This document shows positions 33,489 through 45,208 of a stretch of 64,000 nt of DNA, piece by piece. Where the stretch lies: NCBI GenBank assembly GCA_012274445.1, contig JAAROD010000058.1:1302001-1366000 (forward strand), written 5' to 3'. The position numbers were made by a program, and so were the translations under genes. The stretch comes from Sclerotiophoma versabilis. Its lineage: Eukaryota > Ascomycota > Dothideomycetes > Pleosporales > Didymellaceae. Each line of letters starts with the position of its first letter. Position 1 is the first letter of the stretch. The notes under the pieces are model-generated. The model was given only the letters and a program-made list of their open reading frames with translations, ran no database searches and was not told where the DNA came from.

Positions 33489-35084
33489 TTAGGAGTCAAA
33501 GACCGCTCCGTACGCTGCAAACCCCGCAATCTTACACTCATCCACAACCTCCTTCGTAACCCTGGGATTGCTGACCACCATAACGGCCTCCACATTCTCA
33601 ATCTGGGCCAGATACCGGGCCTCAAACGGAACATCCGGGCGCCAGACTTTGCTGTCGAATATCTTTGCGTCCCTATCAACGTCTCGAATCGCAGCGAGAA
33701 CAAATGCCCAGTGCGGTGCATTTGGCTCGGCCACGCACCACATCACCTTCACCTTCTTGCCCTGGCTGCGCATACGGGCAATGGAGGGTGACGCAAGCAA
33801 GGAGAGCATAGGGCCGATGCCCGCGCCTGTCGCGACGAGAAGCAGTGAGTTGAACAAGGGCGCGAAGGTGAGGAAGTTCAGCATGGGTGGGTGGCGGATC
33901 CAGAGGCTGGATGGTGGAGAGGCGGCCAGGGAGGATGTCCAGTCTCCAGCTTTCGAAATGACTATCTTTGCGGCCATCGAGGACACGGGGATTGTGGCGA
34001 AGGCGTGCCACTCCGTGAGCGGGGAGGTTGAGGTCCGAATCGTGCTTGTGTACGGCATCGAGGGATAAGGGAAGGTGAGTTGGACTTCGCGAGCGGAGAT
34101 TGGGTGCGCTGTAACAGGGACGCGGCGGATACGTGTCCAGGGCAGGAGGATGAGGAAAGTTGTGATGGCTAACATCCAGAGCGATGGGTATGCATGCAGT
34201 GGCGTGTAGGTATCCGGGGTCAGACTAGTGATACCAGCGTGGATCCAGAGGACGGCTAGTGTAGCCCAGCCACCGAAACGGTGCATGACTTCGAAGGTGT
34301 TGTGGAAGCGCACTCGGAAGCGGGGCATCGATGTTGTGCAGACTATAAGGATGGTGAGCAAAGCAGCGTATGCGGTGATGATGTCGACGTAAAGAATTGC
34401 GGTCATGCTGCCTCGCAATAGAAGATCGAGTACCCGTACAGTGTTCAGACCAGTGAACACAATGTACCAGAGTAGTGCCGACAGCGCGCATCCAATGTGT
34501 ACACCGCCGTAGTGGTGAAAGGCTCCAATGGTCTCACGAATAGAGAGTGGAAGGGTTGAAGGAAGCCTGGAGACGAGCTTGAAGCTGGTGTTAATGACCT
34601 CTTCTTGCCGTAACAAAACAGCAGCCATGATGTTGGCGGCTGTGGCTGTCAGTGGTGCCTGCACTGTCGGATTGGCGATCGTTTGGAAAACCAGGACTCC
34701 AAGATTGAAAAGCACAACAGCAGAGATCAACACTTGATATGCTGTAAGCCAACGAAGACTAAATTGCTGCCAACGCCCAGGTATCGCTCGCACACGAGTT
34801 GGACATGACTTCTTAGATACTCCGGCGGACATTGCATGAAATGGTAGGTTTGAGTCGTCTACACCAAGCTGCAGCTCCAATGTTGCTGAATGAAAGTCCT
34901 TTGCGAACTTTTCTGAATCGAAATCCAGTTTCGAGTCGAGAATGTCATCAGTTTTGCGTTCTGTTCGCGTGGGTTCTGGCCGGACGGGCTGGTCGTCGAA
35001 CGGATTCGGGCCGGCGCGTTGCTCAGACCAGCTAAAAGGGTGACTATCGCTATCTGGAATAGGAGGTCCAGTATTTGTAGACAT
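33489..35084 (-). CDS. Ferric-reductase-like membrane protein (TmpL/NPS-associated type)
   Basis: A single exon encodes 531 residues. A hydrophilic N-terminus of about 105 residues is followed by around six membrane spans and a cytosolic nucleotide-binding half. Histidines that could hold haem occur in GAFHHYGGVH and in FHNTFEVMHRFGGW with WIHAG, as in ferric reductases. The cytosolic part has LLVATGAGIGPMLSLL, a pyrophosphate-binding loop, then MWCVAEP and the C-terminal VVSNPRVTKEVV. The FAD-binding HPF motif of true ferric reductases is not clear. Similar regions form the C-terminal half of Alternaria TmpL and some NRPS-like proteins, which affect intracellular redox balance. Here the region stands alone with no adenylation domain. 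Redox function is likely, the substrate unknown. Confidence 0.75.
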   Translation of the reverse strand: MSTNTGPPIPDSDSHPFSWSEQRAGPNPFDDQPVRPEPTRTERKTDDILDSKLDFDSEKFAKDFHSATLELQLGVDDSNLPFHAMSAGVSKKSCPTRVRAIPGRWQQFSLRWLTAYQVLISAVVLFNLGVLVFQTIANPTVQAPLTATAANIMAAVLLRQEEVINTSFKLVSRLPSTLPLSIRETIGAFHHYGGVHIGCALSALLWYIVFTGLNTVRVLDLLLRGSMTAILYVDIITAYAALLTILIVCTTSMPRFRVRFHNTFEVMHRFGGWATLAVLWIHAGITSLTPDTYTPLHAYPSLWMLAITTFLILLPWTRIRRVPVTAHPISAREVQLTFPYPSMPYTSTIRTSTSPLTEWHAFATIPVSSMAAKIVISKAGDWTSSLAASPPSSLWIRHPPMLNFLTFAPLFNSLLLVATGAGIGPMLSLLASPSIARMRSQGKKVKVMWCVAEPNAPHWAFVLAAIRDVDRDAKIFDSKVWRPDVPFEARYLAQIENVEAVMVVSNPRVTKEVVDECKIAGFAAYGAVFDS

Positions 35085-35718
35085 GTTGAGAGGCTATGCG
35101 GACGTATTGCGGGGTGTTTGCTATTGGACAAGAGTGAAAGTGCGAACAACGCAGGGTGCCGTCAAAACTGATGGGAGCCTAAGTGACCAGCAAATTGCGT
35201 ATGACAGTTGAAAGCGACTGAGCGTTGTGGCGATAGGGGCGAGATTCTGCGTGAAAAGAATTTGAGATATTGATGGGATAGACCTGTGAAAGGGTTTGCC
35301 GAAAGGGGATTGGTCATGATTACTGTGCCGTACCTACACAACGCACGGCTGTGAGGCATCGACTCACAACACTCGCAATTGGCGGAAGCGATCGGTGGCG
35401 GATCTGGTGCATGGGTTTGAGAAATCATATGGCGCCGTCGCTATGGCCGTGAAACTGAACTTCGTGAGCGAAGTGGGCCTCTAAAATGGAGTAAAACCGA
35501 GGAAAAGCCTTGCCGGTGGCCGCGGTGGCCCATCTACTCGTGGCACAGCCCATTAAGACCACCACGATTAGTACCAAGAACATAACGACGTAGCTCAATT
35601 GCACGTGTCATACTCATTAGTGGTGAGCTGATGATGAGCGAAGGTGTGTTTCATGTACGCAAACGGAAAACAACGTCGAGGAGCGGCCCGCTACCCCGGA
35701 CTGATGGTCGACGTGAGC
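35085..35718. other. Intergenic
   Basis: Promoter region of the ferric-reductase-like gene and 3' flank of the epoxide hydrolase gene, both on the minus strand. Nothing else was recognised. Confidence 0.5.
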
Positions 35719-36879
35719 TCAGAGGCTGCCCAGAAATCGTAAAATCTCCTCCACGACCTTCTCCGGCTGTTCTTGCTGCGGCCAGTGTCCTGCACCATCG
35801 ATGAACCTGGCGCCACGGAAATTGGAACAGGATTTAGGATAATCTTCAATAGCTCCGGGTTCTTGGTAGTTGCCCCAATCCTGCCTTCCAGAAATGAAGG
35901 TGCTCGGGCACTCAATCTTCTTGCCAGCGAAGACTTCAAGATCCTTCTTCTTGGCCGGGTCTGTCGTCGTGCGATAGAAGTTGAGTCCGCCTTGGAAGCC
36001 AGTCCGTGACCATTCCTGAACGTAAACACTAAGATCGTCGTCAGACATCCACCTCTTAGTTGCAGATGCGTCTTCGGTCTTCATCATGTCAGCAATCGTG
36101 TCTGGCATCGACTTGTTGAGCGGCATAATGTAGTAATATGGCATCTTCGCCAGTTCTTCAGCAGACCACTCCTTGAGCGCCGACGGATTGTTGTTCCTCC
36201 AGTCGGCGGATTTAACGTGCAAATAGCCTCGTAAGTAGGCTTGCATACCTTGAGGTGGGTTGTTCCATTGAGGTGCAGCTTCACTGGTGCTATTGTACCA
36301 CTTGTAGTGCTTTCTCGGCTCTGGTAGTTTAGCAAGCTCCGCCTGTATGTTGACTGGTGCTGCGGGCGGCTTTTCCCAATTGCGAAGATTGAAGGGTAGA
36401 GCTGCCGGTGCTTTGAAGGGATGGCTCATCATGACGCAGCTTTTGAAGAGATCCGGACGGATAAGAGCACTCAGACTTGCGGTAACGGCGCCAAAATCGT
36501 GTCCTGTGATGCACTTGACTTCGCAGTAGCCTAGAGCATGTACGAGGGCGACGACATCGCGGACAATTGTGGTCAAAGTGAACTGGGACATGTCAGTCTC
36601 ATCATAAGGTGAATCGTCCCAGCCTGTGGTGCGTCCATATCCTCGCTGGTCGAAGGCAATGACGTAGTAGCCCGCATCAGCAAGAGGGCCCATGATCTTC
36701 CTCCACGAGAAGGCGAGCTCGGGGTATCCGTGGATCAGTATGATGAGCGGTCGGTCACGCTGAGGTGTATGTCCTGCCTCGAGGATGTGGAAGGTAATGC
36801 CATTTGACGGGCAGTGGACGTAATTTTCTGTTACACCTGGGGGTAGTGGTAGTGGTGGAAGGTTGTTCACAGAAAGCAT
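35719..36879 (-). CDS. Epoxide hydrolase, alpha/beta-hydrolase fold
   Basis: A single exon encodes 386 residues. The oxyanion motif is HGYPE (50-54). The nucleophile is D128 in GHDFGA, the charge-relay acid is probably D334 (SGRQDWG), and the base is H365 in GAGHWPQQEQP. Lid tyrosines that protonate the epoxide oxygen are plausible in the cap between the nucleophile and acid. FDQRGYGRT precedes the nucleophile elbow as in soluble epoxide hydrolases. It converts epoxides to diols and is probably cytosolic since no signal peptide is seen. Fungal members serve detoxification or secondary metabolism, and no biosynthetic cluster surrounds this one. A fluoroacetate-dehalogenase-like activity would share the Asp nucleophile but is less likely given the cap size. 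Confidence 0.88.
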   Translation of the reverse strand: MLSVNNLPPLPLPPGVTENYVHCPSNGITFHILEAGHTPQRDRPLIILIHGYPELAFSWRKIMGPLADAGYYVIAFDQRGYGRTTGWDDSPYDETDMSQFTLTTIVRDVVALVHALGYCEVKCITGHDFGAVTASLSALIRPDLFKSCVMMSHPFKAPAALPFNLRNWEKPPAAPVNIQAELAKLPEPRKHYKWYNSTSEAAPQWNNPPQGMQAYLRGYLHVKSADWRNNNPSALKEWSAEELAKMPYYYIMPLNKSMPDTIADMMKTEDASATKRWMSDDDLSVYVQEWSRTGFQGGLNFYRTTTDPAKKKDLEVFAGKKIECPSTFISGRQDWGNYQEPGAIEDYPKSCSNFRGARFIDGAGHWPQQEQPEKVVEEILRFLGSL

Positions 36880-38170
36880 GTTGGTAACGATCGATATTCA
36901 GCTCTTTGATGGCCGATATTGTGTGGGGGCTTTAGTTACACTTTGCAGGGACAGCGGTTGGTAGTCGGGTATGTAGATCTGTCGATGATGTTTGAGCCAT
37001 GACCTGAGGCTTGGATGTGCGGGGTGTGAGGTGCATCGGCTATGTTTTCGCCTAGCCGCGGAAAAGCTTAAGTGGAGGTACAGCTGTAGGGGTCGTGTAA
37101 TCTTTGGGCACTGGCCAGGCTTGCATTGTGCACATCTCGTCACAATGACTGAGCACGAGGCCGCAGGTTTGCATTGTCAAAACCGATTCTATCTTCAGAA
37201 CACCAGGAGAACTGGGTGTTGTCAGCACCAACAATGGCGCGATACAACCTTGCCGAATGAAGATTGGGTTCTGTTGCATGCTGACCATCCAATCTCTCCG
37301 CATCAATACAGCCACAAAATGATCTGCCAGAGCTCTGTCACGGCTGTGTCAAAGCGTACCTTGAAAACTGGATCTGGGAACTGGAATCGGGGGAGGATAC
37401 GTCATGACGCATAGGTTCTGATTAGCGAGTCCACTTGGACCAAAACGGGTCGCTGTTGGTTTGCTGCAACCTGCAAATCAGGGTCCGTGTGTCGGTGTGT
37501 CGCCGAGGGCTTCGAAAGGCTTGATCTGTGTTGGGAGAACCTGATGGTAAACAAGGCAAGAGATGATTCCAAGCATGAAGCGGCCAGGGTGCAGATGGGT
37601 CTGACGGTTGAGGGTCTGGCGTGTGGTGGTGAGAGAGAACGAGGGCAGAAATGAAGCTTGGGTGTTTCGAGGCCGAGCAAGTTGTCCCCGTTTGGCAGCA
37701 GCGGTACCTTGACGGCTGAACGTCCACTGAATCGTGAACACGCTTTCTGTGGATGAGACAATGCTCTGTTTGAGCTTGTTTCCATAGCTGCAGCGAATGC
37801 CTCCCGGCGCAGGCCTGTGACTGCGCGGCTATGGAGCCAAGGCCTCACGGTCCTCCGCTCTAGACAATTAGCGGACTCGGATGGTGACGATCACAGCATC
37901 CCATGGCCGCATGCTGCCAAATACATAGACATCCTACCCGGCGCAGCCCCAACAACCTCTGCAAGGCCCAGGTCGATCTACGCTCCCTCAGTCCCTCCGC
38001 TGCCGTGTCACCACGCCTGCTTGTGCGCTGGCCCAACGCGCTCTTTGCTGTTCTCGACGGCGCGCATACGTCACCACGCGCAAAACATTCAGGCCTCGCA
38101 GCATTCCACAGCCAGGCGATGCAGCGCAGTCGCGCCTGCCAGTAATTTTTAATTAGGCACCACCACAACC
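36880..38170. other. Divergent promoter region
   Basis: These 1.3 kb lie between the epoxide hydrolase and the large low-complexity protein gene. Open frames overlap on both strands without family signals. Confidence 0.5.
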
Positions 38171-41100
38171 ATGTTCTCCAAACGCAGGCGGGCAGCCTCC
38201 AATCCGGTAAGAGTGCAACCACCAGGTCTTCTGACCACCAACAGCGCACCCACGCGATGCTAACCGCCGCCCACGATGCAGCCCCAGAGATCAGCGCCGC
38301 CGCCAAGCGCCTCCGCATCGCTCGCAGCCACCAAGGCCTTTGTCAGAAGCCAGGGCTCTGATGCGAACCTCTCCAATGCCGCCGCCGCCGCTGCTCTGCG
38401 CTCACACGCCTCGAGCCCTACCCCTGTCGGCGAACTGGTGACGAAGCGCATGGTCCGCCGCGGCTCGACATCGTCGCAGGGCAGCCAGAGACCTCAAGGC
38501 CTGCGTCGCCATTCGAGCTCGGGGTCTATGACGGAGCGCTCCTTTCGCAACTCGTCGCCTGGCGGAGGCAGCTCCGTCGTTCCGCCCGTTCCCGCCGTGC
38601 CCCAGAATATCCCCGGATCTAGTGGCAGCGTACATCGACGCGCATCCAGTCTTGAGCCCGTCTACCGTGGAGGCTCGCCTACCCAGCGAAGTGGAGGCCG
38701 AGGAGCCAGCTTGGACAGAGGTCCTGGGCCGTCAGTGAACCGCAATCAGCGCGTGGGAAGTCCGCTTGCGCAGGTCTCAGAGGAAGGGCAGGACCAGAGA
38801 CATTCGGTCAACTTTTCGCGCCCAATGTCGCCAGCCCTAACAGGCACAAGCGGTGGGCCCTCGACCAGCCATGGGTGGTTCGGCGGGCCAGTCGTCAACC
38901 AGGAGGCTGTCCAGCGCATGGCATCTACATCACGGCCGAAGTCCGCAGGGGGCGTCAGCAGCGCCTACCTCAGCAACACAGCACAGGCAGTACAGAACGC
39001 CGCCAGCCGCCCTGTCAGCACCCACTATGTGCAGCAACGCCAGGAAGGCATGCGACTTTCGAGTGGCAGTATGCGCGCAAAGCCCTCGGGCACAGCTGTG
39101 CAGTCGAGGTCTTTCCTTCCAGCAAGAACGCAGTCACCACGACCGGTAGACCCGAAGTCGCCCGATGCTGTCTACGACCCTTCGACGAGGACTTTTATAC
39201 ACAAGCAAGACGCTATGAACATACATCGTGAACAGCACGAGCAGCTAGAAGAGCCCGCACAGCACTACGTTTCCCAGCACCTCCAGTCTGCTGCTCCAAT
39301 GCAATCCGGTCGCGGCCGCACACCCAGTCCTCTCCGCTACTCTGTGCAGCCAGAGCAGTCGCCTCCTCGCGCAGTGGCGCAACCGTTACTGCCCAAGCTC
39401 AACGCTGCGGAAACGCAAAGATTCGAAGAGCGCCCAACGACACCTCCATTGTCGCAGCCAAGTTCCGGGGCAACACTTGCAAGACAGCACTCCGAGGACT
39501 ATGCAAATGCCGATATCAAGCCAGTCGACTTTGTTCCTATTGACATCGGTCGAGCTAACACAGGTCAACCTCCCGAGAGTCAGCTGTCACCGCAGCTCGC
39601 ATCAAACCAGGACAGCTCGTATCCACATATCAGTACACCCGCCAAGGCAGCATCCAACGCGCCCGTCGAACAGGTTTTCGACAATGTTAAAGCCGAAAGA
39701 CATGCTTCTCTCAGCCCAGCTCGCCACGCTACGTTCGCGCCAAATGCAAGTGTGCTTGCTGGGTTGAAGCACGAGCCTCTGCCGCGTTCTGTATCGCCTG
39801 CCAAGTCGGCTCTGAAGTCATCGCCTTCGGTTTCTAGGCGCAGTAACTCGCCCCTGGGTCCAAATGGGCGTGCATACAACAAGGCAGCCTCAGTTAGTGG
39901 AGCGTCTGACACTGCATCTGAGAGCGGCTACGGGAAGAAGAAGAAGACAGTTCGAGTCAGCTTCGAGCAGGAGCCTACTATTGCTGGTCACGCTGCGTAT
40001 GGAGATATGGAGACACCAGTTTCGCCTGCAGGCCCAACACCGTCCAAGCCAATCCCAGCTCTTCAAGACGAGTTCGAGGATTTTATGAAGCCCCGCCCTG
40101 CTTTGCCGTCATTTGGTAGCGTCCGCGACAAGACTAGACACCGCGATGAAGATGACATGCCCCAGAAGGTCACTGAGACTGTGTCTACACCCATGTCAGC
40201 ATCAGTGGCGTCCGTAGGGGAGCCAATGGAAGCTTCCTCCGACCTTGGTCTGGGCCACATTGTTGCTCAAGATTTCGCATCAAAGAAGACGGCTGTCAGT
40301 GACCCTCTGCCACTACAGGCCACATCAGTTGAGGGCGGTGGCTATGTATCTGACTCGAACTACTCAACAGATGGCGAGTCTAGTGTTCGCAAGCATGCCG
40401 ATCCAGCGTCGACTACACAGTTGCAGTCCTTGCCAGATTCTGACCCCAAATCTCTTACGAAGCCAACGACAGAGCAATCTTCTGGAGTACCAGCAATTTC
40501 CGAACAGGTCGTCGAAGTGCCCAACATCGCAGTACTTCCAGCGACACCGAGTCCGTACGAGCATCCTGAGCCAAGGTTTCAGAGCATGTCGGCACCTGGT
40601 GGTTGGGATGATGAAGAGGAGCAACAGTCTGCCACAACTGCGTATGCACCCGTGCAATTCGCACCGATTGAGACTCCCGCTACGATTCAACAGCAGCTAA
40701 ACGAGCCACCCAGCACCCCCAAACTCGACGACGATACCACCGATGACGACAGCAGTGTGTACAGTGATGCCTACGAGGATATTTCCGATACAGAAGGTGG
40801 CTTCGGCAGCATCAATGCAATTGTTGAGAGTCCGGTGGTTGGAAGTAGTCCCGGTTTGATGGCTTCTAAATGGGCCGACAAAAGCGTCACCGAGAGTCCA
40901 ACTCCTCAGTCCAAGGGGGACACTTCTTCTCTCGCACAGAATCAGCGTGCAGACACTTCTACAAGTGATTGGGAAGCAGCGAGAGCTCACTGGAGCGGCA
41001 TCAATCGACCAAGAGATCACGTCGATGCACCTTCTACACAAACCCATTCGCATGCGCAGAGCGTTGCTGCTCGTGTACTACAGGCCCCTGTACAAGAAGA

Positions 41101-42820
41101 GGAGCTTCGAACAGAGCGCAAGCCCGCAGTGCAAGCAGCTCCAAAGATTTCTACGGAACCTGCATCACGAGCGTCAACGTCAGAAGTACCGTCAAAAGTG
41201 TTGACATCATCCCAGCCGCAGACACCGAACAGGCCTCTCAAGTCTGCTCTCAAGAAAACCACACCTTCACCAGCGCCTGCGCAGACACCTAGCTCTGGTG
41301 TGCCGCAAATGAGAATGAGCATGCGCGGTGCTGCACCCAGAGATGCATCCTCAGGTCAATCACACATGAGGACCACAATGCGTGGCAATGCAAGTCCTGG
41401 ACCGAGAGCTGCACCTCAGATGCGCACCAGCATGCGTGGCGATGCCGCACCTGCAACCAACATGGCTCTTGCCGCGTCTCGCCAGAGTGCACCTGTTGAC
41501 ACGAAGGCACCGAGGGGTGCTTTGCAGAAGAAGCACCTTCCAGCTGCTGTAGCTGCATCAAAGGCTGGACCACAGGGTCTACCAGCTACTGCTCCCAAGA
41601 AGACAATGGCTGTCCCAGCACCAACTTATGACAGCGATTCAGATGCGTCTGCAAGCAGCTTCCAGCGCAGTCGCGCCCGTCGAAATGGCGGCGGTGGCTT
41701 TTCCAGGACTTCCATGAGAGGTCCATCCGCAGGCCCTACGTTAAGAGCGGCAGCCCCGGCCCCGACCCAAGTTCGATCTATCTCACCACCCAGGGCTTCT
41801 CAGTCTAACTTCCGCCAGTCTATGCGGCCATCCTCACCCGAACCTGTGAAATCATCCAGGTTCAGCATCAGATCCCTGTCGCCTGCAGGACGCTTCCGCA
41901 AGAAGCCAAAAGATGAGCCACCTGTCCCACCGTTGCCAAAACAGACTCCAACTGCCAAGCAGTCGAAGGCGAGAGCACCGGCCCCAGCCAAGACTAGCGC
42001 TTTCAAGAGCCGCTTTGCTGAATCTAGTGATGAAGACGATGACCGCCCGAGCCGTTTCACAAGCCGCTTTGCAGACTCTGACTCTGAGCCAGAGCCATAC
42101 GATCTACCCCCCGGTCTAACTCCCGTACGTGGCATCCCTCGCAAGGCTGGTGAGGAAGATGGCGATTCAACAGACCTTGAGGAGGAGGTCGAAGAGGCAA
42201 GGCCACCAACGTCGGCTGTCACCAACGGGCACACCAACGGCGTCTTAGCTGCACAGGGCACCGCCTTGGCCGCTGGTTCGTTACGCGACAGCAAGCACGC
42301 TCCCTCATCGCCGGCTATCAAAGAGAAGCGCGGCTTCTTCGGTATGGGCAAGAAGAAGAAGGTACCTATTACACCAGCGCCTGCCCCCACGCAGGCATCG
42401 CAAGCCTCACAGCCCGCGTCACCAACGTCAGAAATCCCATTGCCGCCGCAATCACGGAACCGTGAGCTTGGTGGGCCATTGACACCTATTGGTGAAGACG
42501 AAGATAAGGAGCTCGGGTCCTCTCCACAGGCAGCCACTACTTCGCCGCAAGTCAAGCAATCCCCTAGATCACCCAAGCTTCAACGCCACTCAACCCCTGA
42601 TTGGCCTCTTGCATCACCGCCGTCGATAACAGATGAACCGCGTCCCATGAGCTCAGACGGTGTTGCACGCAGGCCTCGTTTCGGCAAGCGACAGTCTAGT
42701 CAGGTTTCTACTGCTACATCACCCGTGCTTGACGCACAGGGCCGGTCTGTGAGCTTTGGCAGAACGGGCAAGAAGAAGAAGTTCCAGGGCCTTAGGCGGG
42801 TCTTCGGAATTAATGACTAG
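38171..42820 (+). CDS. Large disordered Ser/Pro-rich protein, possible Seg1/SegA-like eisosome protein
   Basis: A 12-codon exon 1 (38171-38206, MFSKRRRAASNP) joins over a 75-nt intron to exon 2 (38282-42820), for 1524 residues. Without exon 1 a weaker internal start would be used. The N-terminus (Ala-rich block and PTPVGELVTKRMVRRGSTSS) and the extreme C-terminus (KKKKFQGLRRVFGIND) look conserved. The rest is low-complexity Ser, Pro, Ala, Gln and Thr. A short repeat with SMRG or TMRG cores occurs near residues 1020-1065. Basic KKKK patches recur near the C-terminus (GFFGMGKKKK and again at the end) and could bind acidic lipids. The short basic start, poly-Ala block and size recall Seg1/SegA, which stabilise eisosomes at the plasma membrane. 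That identification is tentative. Confidence 0.8.
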
Positions 42821-45208
42821 CTTTGCGAGAAAGAGCTAATCGTTTACAGTATTCCGCGGCGAGATCACCTTCACGCTCGGGTACACAAACGGTCGTTGTC
42901 TTCTGCCAACTCTGCTCTATCCGTTAGTTCATTCGTTCGCGCTTCAGCCGTTGTGGGCGGTTGCTAACGTCCGTCTTCCCCGGATTCGCACAACATGCAC
43001 TAGATTGAAGACCACCACGATTTTGATTACCCTTATGCATCTCCTATTCTTGGTTTCTTCAGTTGTAGCGGGGTCTTGTCTAGGATTGCAAAAGATACCA
43101 TTGGATAAGCAATATTGATGTTGATAGACGCATTGCGCTTTGACGCGCCACCTTCGTTTGAGTTAGTCATGTCTGATTAGATGTTGACGGTATGATTCTG
43201 AGAATATGTGGAGGAAGGAGAGTGTAGATAATTTCTAATCAAGATGTTTTGACACCGGTATTAGCATTCCTCATCGGAGTTTTCTGGACATTCAGGCTAG
43301 TGAAGCGAAAGTTATGAAATGACCTATAAGTCAAGCATTGGTTCCAGCTGCCACCGAAACGTACATGCTGATAGTGAGCAAATAACTATATTACACCAGC
43401 TCGAATTACTTTTGCTCTAAAGTGCTACATTAGCCACAATTACGCAAATGCGTTTGCTGTTTGAGGACAGAACGTGAGCAGCGCCCGTCTCGGCAGGCTA
43501 CACAAACCCACTCCGCCACAGTCTGGAACTTGCCTTCCTATTGTACTTCTATTTAGATGATGGGCTTTAGTTGGGCCATGGCACACACTGACAGCATGTA
43601 TGCAGGCTCGAAGCGAGCAGCCTGTCACGCTCACACGGCATGCACCTGCCTTGTTCAACACACATCATGCCTCTCTATTCCCCTGTGTCACAAGACCTCG
43701 CTCTCCCACATCGCTCTTCACATTCGTTCCTTGCCTGATCGCACTTTCCTACTCGCTGCGCGTATCTCCACGTCCCAAGGCACGAGAATGCAACACGGTC
43801 AACTGCAGTCTGCCTATCCAACAGCAGGCTGAACTCCCCAGTACAGAAGAGTTTGAGAAGTCATGGCAGTGTCAGTGTTTTCCATGCGATACGCTCAAGC
43901 ATGCTTGACCTCTAGACCATTCAACCCTCTCAATTTCGGGTTACCAACACAACTACTAGTGATCATTTTATGCTGCGGTCTTGTGAGTCGGAAGATTGCA
44001 TCTTCAAGGCTCTAATCAAGACTTTATCGAATGAAACCATACTAACTGTATACCCACAGCACTGAGGAATAATAAAGGTAAGGGGTGAATGTGTTAGGGC
44101 GGGAAGGAGGAGATTGGAGAGGCACGGGGAAGATGCAGACGAGCTGCGGAGAAGCAGCTACATGACGAGGGGACCGTAAATCCGGGCTTTCCATAGCGAG
44201 AAAGTCTGACAACAAGAGAGTTCAACCCCAACTACACCATCGTGCGAGCTCCCCTCCGCGTGCTACGAGATCTCTGTCCGCCCTATCCATGAATATCGTC
44301 CTGGACCACATCCCACCTACTCCTGAAGTACCGGACTAAACATGTAAACACCTCCTCACCCTGTCCATCTCTTCTTCCCCTCATCTCTATCAAGACCATC
44401 AATCAATCCACCTTCCTCCTGCACAAGCCTCCTACCAGGTCCATTCCCCACCGCACCCCGCTTCCCTCCCATCCTAGCAACGTCGCCAATATCATGTCTT
44501 TCTGCCCCACTTTAGCACTCAGACTACGTCAGCTCTTGATCTCCAGCTACCAGTTCTCACGTCCTGGCCATTTCAACTCGTACATTGTGTATCAACTTTG
44601 GATTAGTGCGTGAAGATCTCTGCGAGAATCTGAATGAGAAGATTCTATGATATCTGAGCCATACGTGGAGGAGTACCTGGGCAAAAGGATGTATTGGTAG
44701 TGCAGGTCGTGGTCTAGATAGTTTGGTGGCTGAGAGAACGTGGCGCGGATGGCAGCGCGGATGGCAGCGAGGACGGCACTGTGCTGTAGTTCGTATAGGT
44801 CGCTACAGATCGCGGTGCATGTTTTATGTCGCCGCAGATACAGTCCCTGGCTGCAGCGGCAATGCAGTGGCTGCAGTAACTGCAGGTGGTGAATGGCGGG
44901 GGTCGGTCATGGTGAACTGAGGGGGAGTTCAGGAGTCTTGAGTGGAGTTCGCTAGGCATATGCTGGTGTGATTGCTACGCAAACTATGTGAATGTGCGAA
45001 TAGGCACAGGTACAGCAACCATGTCCCAAACTAGGTGATTGCTAAGTGAATGGATTGTAATCATGTAATTGATGTATACGCTGGCTAATGGTGTCCACAA
45101 AATTATACATGAGATCATGACAGCTAAGCAGAGAAGTGTTCACCTGACGGCATCTATGGTGTAAACAGTCTATCAAATGCGGTACAGTATGTATGCTCGT
45201 CCGTTTCC
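42821..45208. other. Long intergenic region between convergent genes
   Basis: These 2.4 kb include a pyrimidine-rich block (about 44220-44560) and short open frames at 43557-43908 and 44714-44959. One minus-strand splice model in the pyrimidine block gives about 62 residues but is judged an artefact of composition. No gene is supported. Confidence 0.45.

Noticed and set aside
41800..42576. 258-codon minus frame within the large disordered protein gene
   Set aside because: Antisense of a low-complexity coding region. No independent features.
44220..44610. Possible two-exon 62-residue minus-strand protein
   Set aside because: The sequence is purine-rich on that strand, so Gly/Arg/Glu/Asp-rich reading is expected in any frame. 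The donor site is also weak.
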